Origin: Diphasiastrum complanatum
Taxonomy: Eukaryota; Streptophyta; Lycopodiopsida; Lycopodiales; Lycopodiaceae
Length of the DNA: 64,000 nt
NCBI GenBank assembly: GCA_029204225.1
Contig: CM055100.1
Span: 29,824,149-29,888,148 of the forward strand
Direction: 5' to 3'
Positions 11,600 to 25,559 of the stretch are shown in pieces. The notes beneath the pieces are model-generated. The model saw only the letters and a list, made by a program, of their open reading frames with translations, did not search any database and was not told the origin of the DNA. Each line of letters starts with the position of its first letter. Within the stretch, counting starts at the first letter, position 1. A program made the position numbers and the translations under genes.

Positions 11600-12871
11600 T
11601 GGGTCTCATGAGAGTTTGTTGGACTAATTAGTTTGTGAATTCAATTAGTTTAATCATATTTGCTACATTTCTATATTTGGAAAATTGAGGCCAACTTTAT
11701 ATTAGACTTAGAGTTTGACTTTTCAAAGTTAATTAGTCTAAATTTCATTTAAATAAACATTTTTTGAAAGTGTGAGAAATATAGAAGTTGAGTTTGAGTA
11801 GATTCAAATTTAAATGTTGGGTACATTGAATTTAGACCCAAAAATAGTAGGGTTTACATTTTGGAGGGAACGCCAAGTGGCCAAATAGGGTCTAGGCCTG
11901 TTATAAAAGGATGTAACTCGTGGAGAAGCAGATCTTCTCTCTTATGTATCTCATTTCATGCTTATACATGGTTCTCTTGGGTTCTACTATCCATTGGTGC
12001 ACTATACTTGTGATATCTTGCAATTCTATGTGTAGAATGATCTATACTTGCTATTTTTAGGTTCACACATGTGAAATACAGTAGGATTCTATTTTTGTAT
12101 GGACATTAGCTTATAATTATGTTTTGATTCATGTTTGATCAGGTTCTATTAGAGTTAGCATTCTATTTTGTATGTAGATGCTGATTTTTCTACATTGGCA
12201 AGATTGGTGGAGTAGCTTGTTTTGTAACCAAAGATCTTTAGTAGATTTGGATCTGAAGTGATCCCAAATATTTCACATAGTATTAGACCTTGTGTTTTAG
12301 GTTATGAAGGAGGCAATCATATCTATCAATGATTTGAAGATATCAATGCTAGAGCATGCTAGATTGGCTTCTACACCAAAATCAAGTTTCTTGCATTTGT
12401 AGATTGGATCTTTTGTAGATCAAAACCCTATATAGGTTTATAAACTTGATCGATTCCAATTTTTGAATTCACATGTTAGATCTGGCTGATTTTTGGATCA
12501 TTGGATTAGCCTAAGTGGTGGCTAATAGATTGCATATCAAGATTTTAAGCATTTGCATGTAGATTCGGAATATTCAATTTTTTATGATTTTGTCAAAACT
12601 CCAATTTTGATTGGATCTCTAGATAGTGAGGTTGCTGGACTTCATTTGAGTGTGTTTCAATCTTAGGAAGTGGCAAGATTCATTAGATTGATGATAGATC
12701 ATAGGTTGATCAAGATTTCATAATTCTGTGTTGATTTGCTTGGCATAAGTGCTAGAAGAGAATTAAGTAGTTTCAAATCTTTGTGATTTCTCTTTGAAAA
12801 CATTTGTTGTTGTTCAAAGGGGTGCTCTGTGCATTGAAATAGTTTGAAAGAGAAGATCAGGTCATTGCTAC
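11600..12871 (+). repeat. LTR and leader of a copia element
   Basis: AT-rich non-coding sequence upstream of the gag ATG at 12872. A TATA box (TATAAAA, 11902-11908) is followed by a short pyrimidine tract (TCTTCTCTCTTATG) and, 158 bp after the TATA box, TTCACACATGTGAAA around 12063. The segment 11949-12285 is repeated at 16775-17095. LTR boundaries and the primer site are not clear. Confidence 0.6.
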
Positions 12872-13851
12872 ATGGCAACATCAAGTGGAGTCATGTTGGA
12901 AGCCAATGATAGGCTTACCTCAAGTAACTATTCATTGTGCAAAGTGAGGGTGGAATCACTTCTTGAGATGAATGATGTTTTGGATATTGTTGTAGGTTTG
13001 GAGGAGAGACCAGCAACACAACAAGATCAAATGAGGTCTGATAACAGGGCCAAAAGGGCTCTCTACACATGACAAGATGAATGTTACCAATGAGCTTCTC
13101 TAGGAAGTTGGTAAGAGTACTTCATCTAAGGATGTTTGGGATTCATTGAAGAAGCTTTATGAATCCAAGTCTACTTCTAGAGTGTTGACTCTAAGAAGGA
13201 AAATCTTTTCTTGTTTGCAAAAGAGTGAAGAAAGTCCCAACACTTTTGTTTTGAGAGTAAAAGCATTGAATGATGAGTTAGCTTACATTGATGAGAACAT
13301 TAAGGAAGGAAAGCTTGATCAAGTGATTCTTAATGGTTTGTTGGATGATCATTCTAACATTGGTCAAAGTTTAGCTATTCAAAAGACTTTCTAAGTTTGA
13401 TGGATCTTCAAGAGGTCTTGATCAATGAAGAATATAGGCTTCAAGCAAGAGGTGGATCTACATCGACACTTCAAGAGGAGGCTACGTTCACAAAGGGCAA
13501 AAGCAAAAGTAAGTGGTCTAAAGATCAAGGGGAGACTTCTTCAAGTGGCAAAAATAAAGATATATTCATGCTCAAGTGCTTCTATTGTGGCATCAAAGGG
13601 CACTTTGCAAGTGAGTGCTACAAGAAGAAGAGAGATCAAGGAGACAAGCAAGGTAATCTTACTCTTTAATGAGGATGGTTTGGATGTTCAAGATGCAAAT
13701 GATGATTCTTTTGTGATGTTTTCATGTATGCTTGCTAATGATGGAGATCTAAACCCACGGTGGATTGATAGTGGAGCAAGTTCACACATGACTTTTCACA
13801 AAGAGTACTTCACCTCTTTGTTGGCATATGGAGATGACAAGAGGGTGATTT
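12872..13851 (+). pseudogene. Ty1/copia gag and protease, broken
   Basis: Gag starts MATSSGVMLEANDRLTSSNY, a typical copia gag opening. Frame changes occur near 13075, 13395 and 13670. The gag core continues through SSKDVWDSLKKLYES-like sequence and LNGLLDDHSN to the zinc knuckle CFYCGIKGHFASEC near 13580. The protease motif DSGASSHMTFHK lies near 13770. The frame stops where a D-family LTR begins at 13852, and no further pol of this element is seen beyond it. Confidence 0.88.
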
Positions 13852-14262
13852 GAAGAAACAAAACGTTTCTAATTACAAAGCCTTGCTAGCTTTCAGCCCT
13901 CAGCCCGACGAAGACATTCGCGAACTCGAAGATCCGGAGACACGAAGCACAACAAGGTTTGCGAACACAAAAGTCAAAACAGACGAAGACAAATGGTTCG
14001 CGAACACGAAAGATTCACGAATGAGAATCTTTTGCGATCCTGTACGAGAGAAGGCAAACGACTAAAACAAAACCAACGATAGAAACAAAACCTTCTCCTG
14101 CCTGCACGCTCCAAAGAGGTACCAGCAAGATCATGCAAGTACCCAGAAGTACAGATATCTGATCTGATGGTATGACATCAGCAGATACATTTTTTGGTCA
14201 TGGCTAATCTGCCACTCTTGTAATTTCCTAATTAGTTGTAGATGTTTAATCACTCTAATCTC
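13852..14262 (+). repeat. D-family LTR fragment inserted in copia protease
   Basis: Begins TGAAGAAACAAAACG like the other D LTRs and follows them for about 410 bp, including the TTCGCGAA words. It diverges after CACTCTAATCT. The 3' half is missing. It sits within the protease region of the element at 12872. Confidence 0.8.
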
Positions 14263-15261
14263 AGATTCACATTCGGAAGTGGAGTCCCTGCCATTTCAAT
14301 GTGGATTTCCTTTGATTATGGGACTAGCTAAGCAAAGAGCAGAAAGGATGTCTGTGCTAGGCCATCATCCAAGAAAAGTTCAAAGCTATTCCCTTTGGAT
14401 CAGTCGAATTGTACATAGGGTCCACATTTTTGTATGCGCTGGAGTACATCTGAGTCAAGGAGTAAGTCTAGTTTTTGCAACATAACGACTTGAAGCGAAA
14501 GTTTTGGAGGAAGCATGTGCAGTTTAAGTTGTATTCACCAGAAGGCCGAGAAAATATCGAAGAATTCGACGATGTAGGTCTGCTGTTGGATATTACATGG
14601 CTTATTCGGAGCTACATAGTATCTACACTGATTGGGAGAGGAACTTTTCCAGCTATTTTGTGGAGATAAAACATAAATTTGCAAGACAAATTTAAATTCC
14701 GCGAATATAGAACATTTTTGTACATATAATTTTTGGCAATTTGGCACATTTGCAGCCAAAGTGTAAATTTCTTCAATTCTCCTCTACTTTATTCAAACAG
14801 TTTTCACTTAGGAGAAACTCTGAAGAAGATTTTCAATTAGTTCAAGAACTTTTTGATGGTTCTCTACTCCCTGTAATATTAATACCTTATGGCAACTTAC
14901 CTATCGGGAGTTACACCAAAGCAAAAGAAGATGTATTGTTGCTCGAGTGTCAAAGGGACTTAGAGATGGCAGAACAACTACATGAAGAGCTTAATACATG
15001 ATGTTTTTCTTCTATATTGCGTTGCAGATTATGTGATGCTGAGTTTTGTATGTGATGATGCTTATGTCGTCGAAACATATTTTGAATCAATTATTGATTC
15101 TAAAATATCAAATGACCATCATCCACCCAATGATTGAAGAAATATCTTTACGTGTGACTTAACGAAGATCCTTGACACGAAAATATTCTTTTCTAAGAAA
15201 TGAATAAATCTCAAAACGAAAAATATATGTTCACGAGGACGTTTCACATTTGAGGAGGGGG

Positions 15262-15279
15262 ATATGTGGTACCACATAT
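15262..15279. other. Perfect 18-bp palindrome
   Basis: ATATGTGGT is followed directly by its exact reverse complement ACCACATAT. It adjoins a purine tract and may mark an LTR start (TGTGGTACC at 15265). Confidence 0.6.
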
Positions 15280-15585
15280 TTCTATATTTATTCAAAAATG
15301 ACAATTTATACTTAGGAATGAGGATATATGCTGGACAACTATATATTTTGAAGAGGCCACACCATTTTTTCGAGTATAATTGTTAAGGACCTACCTTTTA
15401 CTTAAAGTCATGACCTCCTGAAATGAAACGACACTTGGATACGAAGCGACTGAATTCGAATCATCACAATAAACCATCAACTATACAAATTACATGTACT
15501 TGTAACTTATATGATACTTAGAATTTGTAAATGGAGCGACGCACTAGGAATTCCTATCAGTGTCTTTATTTGCTCTTGCTCTGTA

Positions 15586-15594
15586 GGTTATAAA
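15586..15594 (+). promoter_or_regulatory. TATA box upstream of a GA array
   Basis: TTATAAAAC lies about 35 bp before the (AG)n tract, the normal distance to a transcription start. It could serve a retroelement or a host promoter. Only the motif supports it. Confidence 0.4.
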
Positions 15595-15615
15595 ACTAGA
15601 CAATCTTCATTCTCA

Positions 15616-15930
<315 letters not shown>

Positions 15931-16589
15931 ACTGATTTTGAATCTACTAGCAATTTCGTATGCATTACTTTCATCATTCTTTGGTCAGATAGTACGATAT
16001 TTCATTACAGTCGCTTGCTGTGTTTTCGTGAAGTTGAATTAAAGAACTGTCTTTAAACTTATTTATCTGTCTATGCGAATACTTTGTGTTCAACATTCGA
16101 GTAAATATACCTTTGGTGCAGTTTTCCACAATTGCTGATGTAAAAGTATGTATGTTGTGAAATGCTAGTCCTTGACTGCGGAATTGATCTGTAGTCATGT
16201 TAGTAACAAAGATATTTGTTTCTAACATATTTGTGAACTGCTTGAGTTCTTTAACCATGACCGGACTTTAGTTGTTGAGGACTTTTGTCTAGAACACATG
16301 AGTTCATGAATAGGATTAACTTTTTGTCTGTTCGTACGTGACTGCATCGAACATATCACAAATCCTTGTTGCCATCTTAATCAGTCAGAGTGCGATTCAT
16401 TCAAGTTACTTTGATATCATTTTACATACAGAATGCTTTATCTTCCATTTGATAGAGGAAGGCTGTTGTTTAGCATTCATTACCTATATTCACCTTTCCT
16501 AAAAGTCGTTCTGGCTGCTTACAAAATGTCTGTTGACAACCAGATTTTCTCTCGACTCCATTTCATTCGAAATAAGTCAGTAATTTATC

Positions 16590-16591
<2 letters not shown>

Positions 16592-16683
<92 letters not shown>

Positions 16684-16715
16684 ACCTCCCTCCCTCCCTC
16701 CCTCCCTCCCTCCCT

Positions 16716-16774
<59 letters not shown>
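16592..16774. repeat. Compound (CT)n-(CCCT)n-(CT)n microsatellite
   Basis: About 89 bp of CT repeat, then a short CCTAC break, about nine TCCC units near 16686-16722, then about 52 bp of CT. The right edge joins the LTR/leader copy at 16775 without spacer. Confidence 0.97.
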
Positions 16775-16778
<4 letters not shown>

Positions 16779-17095
16779 CATGCTTATACATGGTTCTCTT
16801 TGGGTCGTCTATCCATTAGTGCACTATATTGGTGATATCTTGCAATTTTGTGTGTAGAATGCTCGTTAAATGCTATATTCGGATCCACACGTGTGAAATA
16901 CGATAGCATACTATTTTTTTTTATGGACAACAACTGCAATTCATGTTTTGATCGATGGATCTATTAGAGTTTGCATGTCATTCATAGTATAGACGTTGAT
17001 TTTTCTACATTGGGAAGGTTGTTGATTTGGATTGTCTTTCTAACCAAAGATCAAAGGGATATTTTGAATCTTATTGATCCAAAATTATTCACATA
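16775..17095 (+). repeat. Second copy of the 11.95-12.29 kb LTR/leader
   Basis: Colinear with 11949-12285, including CATTTCATGCTTATACATGG and the block with CACACGTGTG at 16886-16895. Here the sequence upstream of it, which carries the TATA box in the other copy, is replaced by the CT array. It ends where gypsy RT coding sequence on the opposite strand begins. Confidence 0.8.
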
Positions 17096-17099
17096 AAGA

Positions 17100-17460
17100 T
17101 GTATACTTCACGTATAGTTCCTAGTTCTGGCAGAGCAAGTATTATGTGGATCTTGTCGATGTCGGTAGCGATACCATGTCTCGAAACTACATGGCCTAGC
17201 ACTATGTCGTGCATGACAAAAAATTGGCATTTGGTCGGGTTTAGAGATATGCCGAATAATCAACATTGGATGAACAGTTTCCCTAAGCAAGCTAGGTGTT
17301 GCAACGACTCTAGAGAAATGGACACAAAAGTCATCCATGAAAATTTCAAGGAATTTCTACAAAAAATCTTTGAAGGCATAACTCGTCACTTGTTGGAAGG
17401 TGCTAGGAGCATTGCACAATCCAAGTGGCATCACTCTCCAAGTGGCATCACTCTATAGGC
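17100..17460 (-). pseudogene. Ty3/gypsy reverse transcriptase fragment
   Basis: On the minus strand the sequence carries an intact FMDDF motif near 17330-17343, the gypsy form of the RT active site, and after a frameshift NPTKCQFFVMHDIVLGHVVS near 17180-17250, the block that follows the palm domain in Athila-like elements. A degenerate CNAPATFQRVM-type stretch lies upstream near 17400. Only about 120 codons remain. The plus-strand open frame over the same bases is a shadow. Confidence 0.75.
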
Positions 17461-20337
17461 ATACATTCCCCACTCGATAAAGAATACAATTTTGTGCTGA
17501 TTTTGCAAGCAAATTTTTTCTTTATCATGGATGAACTCAATAGGCTGATCCATATAAATCTCTTCTTTTAAATACCCATTTAGAAATGCATTAGAGACAT
17601 TTAGTTGAAGAACTTGCCTATTGAAAAAACAAGCAAGAGAAATTATGATTCTAATTTATACCATCTTTTCAATTGGGGCAAAGGTCTCCTCATAATCAAG
17701 TCCATAAACTTGAGCAAAACCTTTAGCACAAAGCCTAGCCTTGTACTTGTTGATTGTGCCATCTTGATTATACTTGACTTGAAAAACCCACTTGCAACCA
17801 ATGATGTGCTTGTTGGATGGAAGATCCACAAGCTCCCATGTCTTATTGGCCATCAAAGCTTCATATTCCTCCTTCATGGCAAGGTACCAGTCCTTCGAGT
17901 TGAGTGCATCATATACATCCTTCGGCTCCTCATGAGAAATAAAATAAGCATAATTAGTGGAGTTGATTTCCACTTGCTTGCCTCTATCTTCATAGGTAAG
18001 CCTTCTAGGCTCATATCTTTCTCTTTGAGATCTCCTTGGTGAAAAGATTCGAGGTGACTCCTCCTCAATTCTCGGCCCCATCTCTCCATGATCATCTTCA
18101 AGGGTGATGATTGGAGTATCTTTGTGAGAATCTTTGAACTCGGCCTCCTCAAGAATGTATTTTTGATCTTCATGGAATATAACATAACTACTCTCAATTG
18201 TAGTTGAGGTAGAGGGAACATAGATTCTGTAAGCTTTCTTGTTGGATGCATATCCAACCATGATCCCTTTAATAGAATTAGGATCATCTTTTTTCCTTGT
18301 TTCCAAGGGCACATTAACAAAGAAAGCACAACCAAAAACTCTAAGGTGATCTACCTTAGGTTTCTTCTTAAACAAGACTTCAAAAGGTGATTTTTCAGCA
18401 TGTGCATTGTGAGGTAATCTATTGCACAAATAGTTTGCACAATTTATAGCTTCACCCCAATAATCAATAGGCAAAAGGCTGCTGCTCGAATTGCTTTAGG
18501 ACATTTACATAAAGATCTGTTTTTCCTCTCGGCTACTCCATTTTGAGATGGACAAGAAAACTCTCTCTTTATTCCTTCACCTTCACAGTATTCATGAAAC
18601 TTGTTGGAGATGTATTCACCTCCTCCATCACATCTTAAAGCTTTAACTTTAAAAGAAAACTGTTTCTCAACATAAGCTTTGAAGATTAGGAAGTGATAAA
18701 AAACCATAGCCTTTGAAGAAAGTAGATACATCCAGGTATATCTAGTAAAGTCATCAATAAAGGTTGCACCACCAATACTTTTAGAAGAGAAAAAATGTAC
18801 ATATGAGTGTATAAGATCCAAAGGATGAGTAGTCTTTATAAAAGACTTCTGATATGGCTTTCTGTGTGACTTTGCAATGGCACAAGCCTCACAAGGCTTG
18901 AAATCTTTAGAAAGAGATTTTGGAAGACCAATAGCCTTCACTTTCTTAACCATAGAAGACATAGATTTAAAGTTAGGAAGACCCAACCTTCTATGCCACA
19001 GCTCCTCCTTAGATAACAAAGCAACATCACAAAGTTTTGCATTCTCATAAGAATTCAACTTAAAAATTCCACCACATCTAGTTCCATCAGCAAGGATCTC
19101 ATCTTTTCTCTTGATAAAACAAGTATTGGAGTTGAACTTTACATCACAACCATTATCAAGCAACTTTCCCACACTTAGTAAGTTCTTTGTGAGTTTTGGA
19201 ATGAAAAGAACATTAGAAAGTGCAAGAACTTTTGAAGAAGCAAGTTTCAATGGAATGTTGCCAATTCCTTCTATTGGGCACTCATGATCATTAGCTGTGT
19301 AAATAGATCTATTGAGTCCTTTGAGAGGTAAGATTGAGTCAAATGACTCCTTTGAACAGCACATATGTGAAGAGGCTCCACTGTCTATGTACCAAGCTCC
19401 ATCTTTCTTGAAAGGTGATGAAGAAAAATTGGACACCATTAAGTGATCCTTCTCCATCACTTGCAACAGAATCTTCTTCAATCTTTTTGGAGAGATTAGC
19501 TTGCTTGAGTTGGTTTTTCTTCTTGAAGCAATTAGAGGCATAATGCCCCTTCTTGCCACAGAAGAAAAACTTCACTTTCTTCTTCTTGGTCTTTGAGTTA
19601 GAAGGATGAGATGTATCATCCTCTTCACCATCTTTGTCTTTGGCTTTGTCTTTGTTGGATGCTTGAGAGAACTGATTCTTACTCCTTCCTTTCTGCTTGC
19701 CTTTGACAAAGAGGGCTTTGTCACTTCCACCATGCTCGAGTTTGTTCATCCTGGAGAGTTTATAGCTTTGTCTAGATTCTTTAGAAATAAGAATTCCTTG
19801 GAGAGTTTCTAGATTAGGCAACTCCTCTTTAATAGCAAAAGACTGAACAAGATTATCATAGTCATCTCTCAAGCCATTCAATATGACTTGAACTAGCTCA
19901 TCTTGGTTAATAGTAACACCAACACAGGAAAGCTCTCTATGTAAATCTTTAACTCTCAAAACATGGTTAGATGCACTCTCTTCACTTCTTTGGAAACTTT
20001 GGAAAATCTGATTCCTAAGAGTGAGTATTCTAGAAGTATTCTTTGCTTCATAGATGGTCTTTAGTGCATCCCAAGCTTCTTTGGCTGTAGTGCAAGATCC
20101 TACCTCTCGCAAAATTTCATTAGATACATTCATCTTAATGAAATGTAGAGCCATTCTAGCTCTTTTCTTGTACTTAAGAATTTCGGCCTATGCTTGAGGC
20201 TCCTCCTCAACACCAAGCACAATATCCATAACATCCTGGAGTATCAAGATAGACTCCATTCTGAACTTCCAGATTGAGTAGTTAGAAGTGTTTAGTCTTT
20301 CACTGGCTTCTAGAAGATATCCTCCCTGAGATGCCAT
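17461..20337 (-). pseudogene. Ty1/copia gag-pol, element G, nearly gag to RT
   Basis: Gag starts at 20337 (MASQGGYLLEASERLNTSNY). One in-frame stop lies near 20190. The zinc knuckle near 19565 has its first cysteine replaced by Phe (FFFCGKKGHYASNC). After a frameshift, protease reads DSGASSHMC near 19380. In integrase the second zinc-binding His is Leu (LWHRRLGLPN) and the first catalytic Asp is Tyr (DLIHSYVH); LRCDGGGEY and NGVAERKNRSL follow. A frameshift near 18460 leads to WGEAINCANYLCNRLP, the linker, and RT with KARLCAKGFAQ and YEETFAPIEKMV. RT is cut at about 17470, before its YVDD motif, by the gypsy fragment. This is the most complete pol in the window and one long frame of 371 codons survives. 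Confidence 0.93.
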
Positions 20338-20600
20338 TTTAATGAAGACTTCTTAGTTATTGGACTGAGATATGTTTGAGCTTGTTCCAACTTTACTCCT
20401 TGATTCAAAACGCTGATCTAAGCTGAGCTAGGACTGGTTGCATGGCTTGTTTATGCATGTAGCTGAGTAATGAATCCATCTCTCCCCACTGACAGGCTGG
20501 GAATACACGCTGTGATCTAAGTAACGCTTATATTTGAAAACTGTTCTAACAAGAAGACCATAATCGTAAAGAACCGTAACCTATGGCACCATCATCAACC
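20338..20600 (-). repeat. Leader of copia element G
   Basis: Non-coding sequence between the gag start of G and the next element. About 150 bp resemble 44640-44785 (CACTGACAGGCTG and AAAGAACCGTAAC are shared), so the same leader or LTR part recurs inside the 40-44.8 kb insertion. No primer site is seen. Confidence 0.5.
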
Positions 20601-21543
20601 TAGGATGCCAATGCCGATGAGAAGACACTTGTCTCGTCATCTTTCCCATCATCTTCGGCAATGTTGCCTTGTTGCTTCACTTTTCCTGCCTTTATGTCCA
20701 CTTTATTCTTGTAACACTCACGCGCCCAATGACCCAGTTTGTGGCAATAGTAACATTTGCCTTTCTTCTTCCTTTTCACCTTCGATGATGACTCTCCCTC
20801 ATCATCATCATCCTTGGATTTCTTAGGAATCCTCTTGCACCCTTTTTGCTTGCCTTTAGCAAGCAATGCTTGATCATCCTGTGGGGTGTGCCTTGACTTC
20901 ACGACCTTGTGGCGCTATTCTTCCTGCAACATGATTCCGTGAAAGTCTTCAAAAGTAGGCAATGTCTCCCTCAAAGCAATGCCACTCATAAACATTTGTA
21001 GACCTTCTGAAACACCACTCATAGTGGTATGTACCCATTCAACGTCCCTAATTGGTTCTCCAATTGCCACAAGTTGATCTCTCAGCTCCTTTATCTTGGT
21101 GAAGAAATATCCCACAGATTCGCCTTCTTCCATCCTGATTTGTTCAATCTTGACTTCAAGAACATGGCTCGAGTGGATTGCAAGTTTGAAATTGCATTCT
21201 AAGAGCTTCCCAATCTCCCCTAGTTGTTGTGGCATCACTTATATGGGTGATCACATGGTCTTTCACTGAAAGGTTGATCAAGGACAATGCTCTCTGCGTC
21301 TTTTTATCAAAGGCCCTCACCCACTTAGGCCCTTGCTGCCTCTGGACACTTAAGCATGCTCTGGGCTAACGCCGGTGAGGGCCGCGATAGCTCGCGCCCT
21401 CTCTCCCGTCATCTCTCTCCTTTCTTCCTCCTCCAAGCTTGCTATGGTTTCCATGCTGCCCACCAGAGAGTTTGATCCCTCTGCCTCTCCGCAATTGTCC
21501 ACGGCCACCGGGAGATATTTACCTAGCACCAGGGCACCCAGCC
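20600..21543 (-). pseudogene. Ty1/copia gag, element H
   Basis: Minus-strand gag with FDKKTQRALSLINLSVKDHV near 21290, a gag core frame at 20915-21238 (KIKELRDQLVAIGEPI), then a lysine-rich frame at 20600-20902 carrying the zinc knuckle CYYCHKLGHWAREC near 20740. A stop or frameshift separates them. An upstream segment at 21361-21500 is GC-rich and alanine/arginine coding. The left end is cut by the leader of element G; protease and later domains are absent. Confidence 0.85.
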
Positions 21544-21995
21544 TTGTGCTTTTATAGCACTAAAATGTGTATCCTACAACCAAAGATCCATTAGTTTGTG
21601 ACTGTAAACCCTAGCCCTTAAGGAAAGAGAGATTTCTTGAGCATTTTTCCACATTTTTTTCTGCTGAAACCCCAACCATAAAAGAAAAGAGACTTCTTGA
21701 GCTATGCTCAAGCTTTCTATGGGCTACATTTTGCAGCCTCTTATTGCACTAAGGTCGCCCTACTTTCAATAATCCATAGATTTAAACCGTTTTTGAAACA
21801 ATCGAGGATTGATTGTACACAAGTCACAAACTCCAAGCAGCCTTCCTACGAAATTTTTGGCTTCCGTTTTTGCTTGCTTTCCGATTCAGCCGACAATTCC
21901 CTATCTCTGAATCCTTTTACAGTTTTGTGCTACCCAGCCAACAAACCGTCATGAATTCGTAGCTCTCTGTTCCTATCCAGTGATTGTAGCCACCA

Positions 21996-22010
21996 AGGAC
22001 TCTGATACCA
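21996..22010 (-). other. Primer binding site of element H
   Basis: The minus strand reads TGGTATCAGAGTCC, a close match to the initiator tRNA-Met primer site, placed between the gag leader and an LTR tail. Confidence 0.85.
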
Positions 22011-22155
22011 AGTTGAGAATACAGTTTAAAAACCTGACCGAATTGCTCTCCCACAAACTGCATATTCACACTAATAAGCAAGTACAAAGATAAAGTTGCT
22101 TAAGAGCACTCAAAGGCTCGTAAAAGAAAGACAGCCCGATAATTCTAGAACTGAG
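22011..22155 (-). repeat. LTR tail (U5) of element H
   Basis: About 145 bp directly before the primer site on the minus strand, ending ATTCTCAACT. The rest of this LTR is lost where a plus-strand copia RT fragment begins at 22161. The leader at 21544-21995 shows no coding frame of note but includes AAACCCTAG-like words. Confidence 0.55.
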
Positions 22156-22160
22156 CACAC

Positions 22161-22930
22161 GTGGTGCCATCGAAATACATGTTGCAACCCGAGGGCTTCA
22201 TCAAGGATGGTGAGGAGGACAAGGTTTGCCACTTAAGGAAGAGCCTATATGGCTTGAAGCAAGCACCTAGAGCTTGGTTCTCTAGGTTGCATGATTTTCT
22301 CTACTCTCTTGGCTTTGTGATTAGCTCTTATGAGCCTTCTTTGTACATCAAATGTAATGACGGAAAGATCATCATTTCAATACTTTATGTTGATGATATC
22401 ATATTCACAGGAAATGATGGTGAAGGCATAAAAAAATGTGAAAGTTTCCTTGTCTAGTGAATTCAAGATGGTAGATCTAGGACTTCTTAAGTTCGTACTT
22501 GGAATAGAAGCTACTAGAGATAGTGATTTTACTTTTGTAAGTCAATCTAAGTATGCTACTCCCATTCTTGAAAGGTTTGGCATGAAAGATTGTGAGGGGA
22601 TTGACACCCTTATGGAGCAAGTTTGTAAAAATACTAATGATTGTGATGAAGCATCCTTTGAGGACATCACACTCTTTAGGAAGCTAATAGGCTCCTTAAT
22701 CTATTTGACAAATCACTAGACCAGATTTGAGTTATAGTGTAAGCAAGTTAAGTGTATATATGCAATGTCCCTTGATGCATCATTGGAAAAGTGCCAAGAG
22801 AGTGCTTAGATATGTCTCTTCTACTAGATTTTTTGGCATTCTCTATCAAGGATCTAACTTGTACTTGAGAGCATTTTTGGATTCTTTGCAGGAGACAAGA
22901 TGGATAGAACTTGATATATCTTTGGATTAA
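22161..22930 (+). pseudogene. Ty1/copia RT and RNase H fragment
   Basis: Starts at the QPEGFIKDGEEDKVCHLRK region of RT, continues through YGLKQAPRAWFSRL, an intact YVDD near 22390, and after a frameshift VLGIEATRDSDF and YATPILERFG. A second shift near 22715 leads to KLSVYMQCPLMHHWKSAKRV. It ends abruptly inside RNase H. It resembles element A at the protein level. No LTR adjoins on either side. Confidence 0.9.
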
Positions 22931-23790
<860 letters not shown>

Positions 23791-24186
23791 GAAACTAACT
23801 CTTGCCTAAATTACAGTAGGCTTTGCTGATGTGGAAGAAGGTACTTCCAGGTCAGCGAGAGTTAGTTTGGAAGGATCAGAATGTATTAAGCTTGATAGAT
23901 GTTTTTTGGCCATTTTATGATTTTGTTTGGGTTTTATGGGTTTATGGAAATGATTGGCTGCTTGGATATGCTACCTCCCACCTCTCAATCTCTCCCTACA
24001 GTCCATACAAGCAAAAATCATGAAAAACATGCAAAAAGCCAACCCCCAACTAACACTAACAAGCCACAAAATCTGATTTTTTATGAGATGAAAGGGTGAG
24101 AGAGAAGAAGGGGGAGAGAAAGGCAAAGAGAAATGTTATGCGGCAAGGCAACTGATGGTGCTCCTCGGCGACGGCACCAATGTTGG

Positions 24187-24445
<259 letters not shown>

Positions 24446-25292
24446 ATGATGATCAATTTGATGCCACATATAACATGGGTGCATGTCAAATGCTTTAAAA
24501 ACATGCATGACCACATGATAGTTAATTGGCTGGAGCGGCTATCCAATAGAAAGAAAATATGGATATTGAAGCCTAGAAAGAAGTGCATGACAAAACATTA
24601 ACAATTTCACAATAAGTTGATGGAACATTGACAATCCCACAATAAGTATTTCTTCCTTAGTAGCACGAAAATGAAGGTGGTCTGACTCAAATTGCATGTA
24701 ACTTTGAAGTGCAACATAATTCCTTTAACAAGCCATAACCAAAACATTTTGAAACATCTATTCACACTCTAACAAAGTAAAACAAAGCCAAAACTTATAC
24801 ACAATACTTAAAAAATAACAACAAAATAAAATTTATATCAAGACATCCAACCGATACCTGCCACTATCCCACAACACAAAATACCATGAGCTAGTTGAAT
24901 TGAAAAGATAAGTGTCATAACTGAATGTCAGTTCTTATCCATGTACAAAACAAGTCTTATCACTAATCAACATGTATGTTAAAAAAAATTCTTAGTCTAG
25001 TCTTCCCCAATAGTGTTCAGTTGTAGCAATAGGATGGACCCAAACGTTTCCGTATTAGGGCTTATGCCATATTGATCAGTTGACAGGGTGTTAGAGTATG
25101 TCAACTTAAATATGAAATAAGTAAGTATACTAGACTTTTTGTAATAAATAAGAGCTTAGTGATAGGTTTAGACCAGGACACATAGCTAGGTATTAAGGCA
25201 AATCCATGCCATGCTAACCTTATTACTTGTTGAAAACTTCCAACCCATCATGTGTTTTTTCCCTGAGCATATCCATGCTTTCCACGGATAAG

Positions 25293-25493
<201 letters not shown>

Positions 25494-25559
25494 CTCTCTT
25501 GATGTGGGCTGCTACTGACTATCAACAAGAATGAAACCACGACTCATGCGTTGAGGACC

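Larger units (their letters stand above)
14263..15600. other. Unassigned sequence with short open frames
   Basis: Plus-strand open frames of 60-86 codons at 14279-14485, 14475-14669 and 14741-15001 show no motif I recognise. The last one ends about 245 bp before a purine-rich run (TTTGAGGAGGGGG, 15249-15261) that is followed by TGTGGTACCACATATT. This could be a polypurine tract and LTR start, which would make the upstream frames the tail of a retroelement. I cannot confirm it. Confidence 0.35.

Noticed and set aside
17099-17458. Plus-strand 119-codon frame
   Set aside because: It is antisense to the gypsy RT motifs FMDDF and VLGHVVS, which explain the openness.
17874-18335. Minus-strand 153-codon frame
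   Set aside because: Alternative frame of the copia G linker, whose true frame has clear homology.
21590-21625. Telomere-like CCCTAA words
   Set aside because: Only isolated CCCTAG/CCCTTAA words, not an array.
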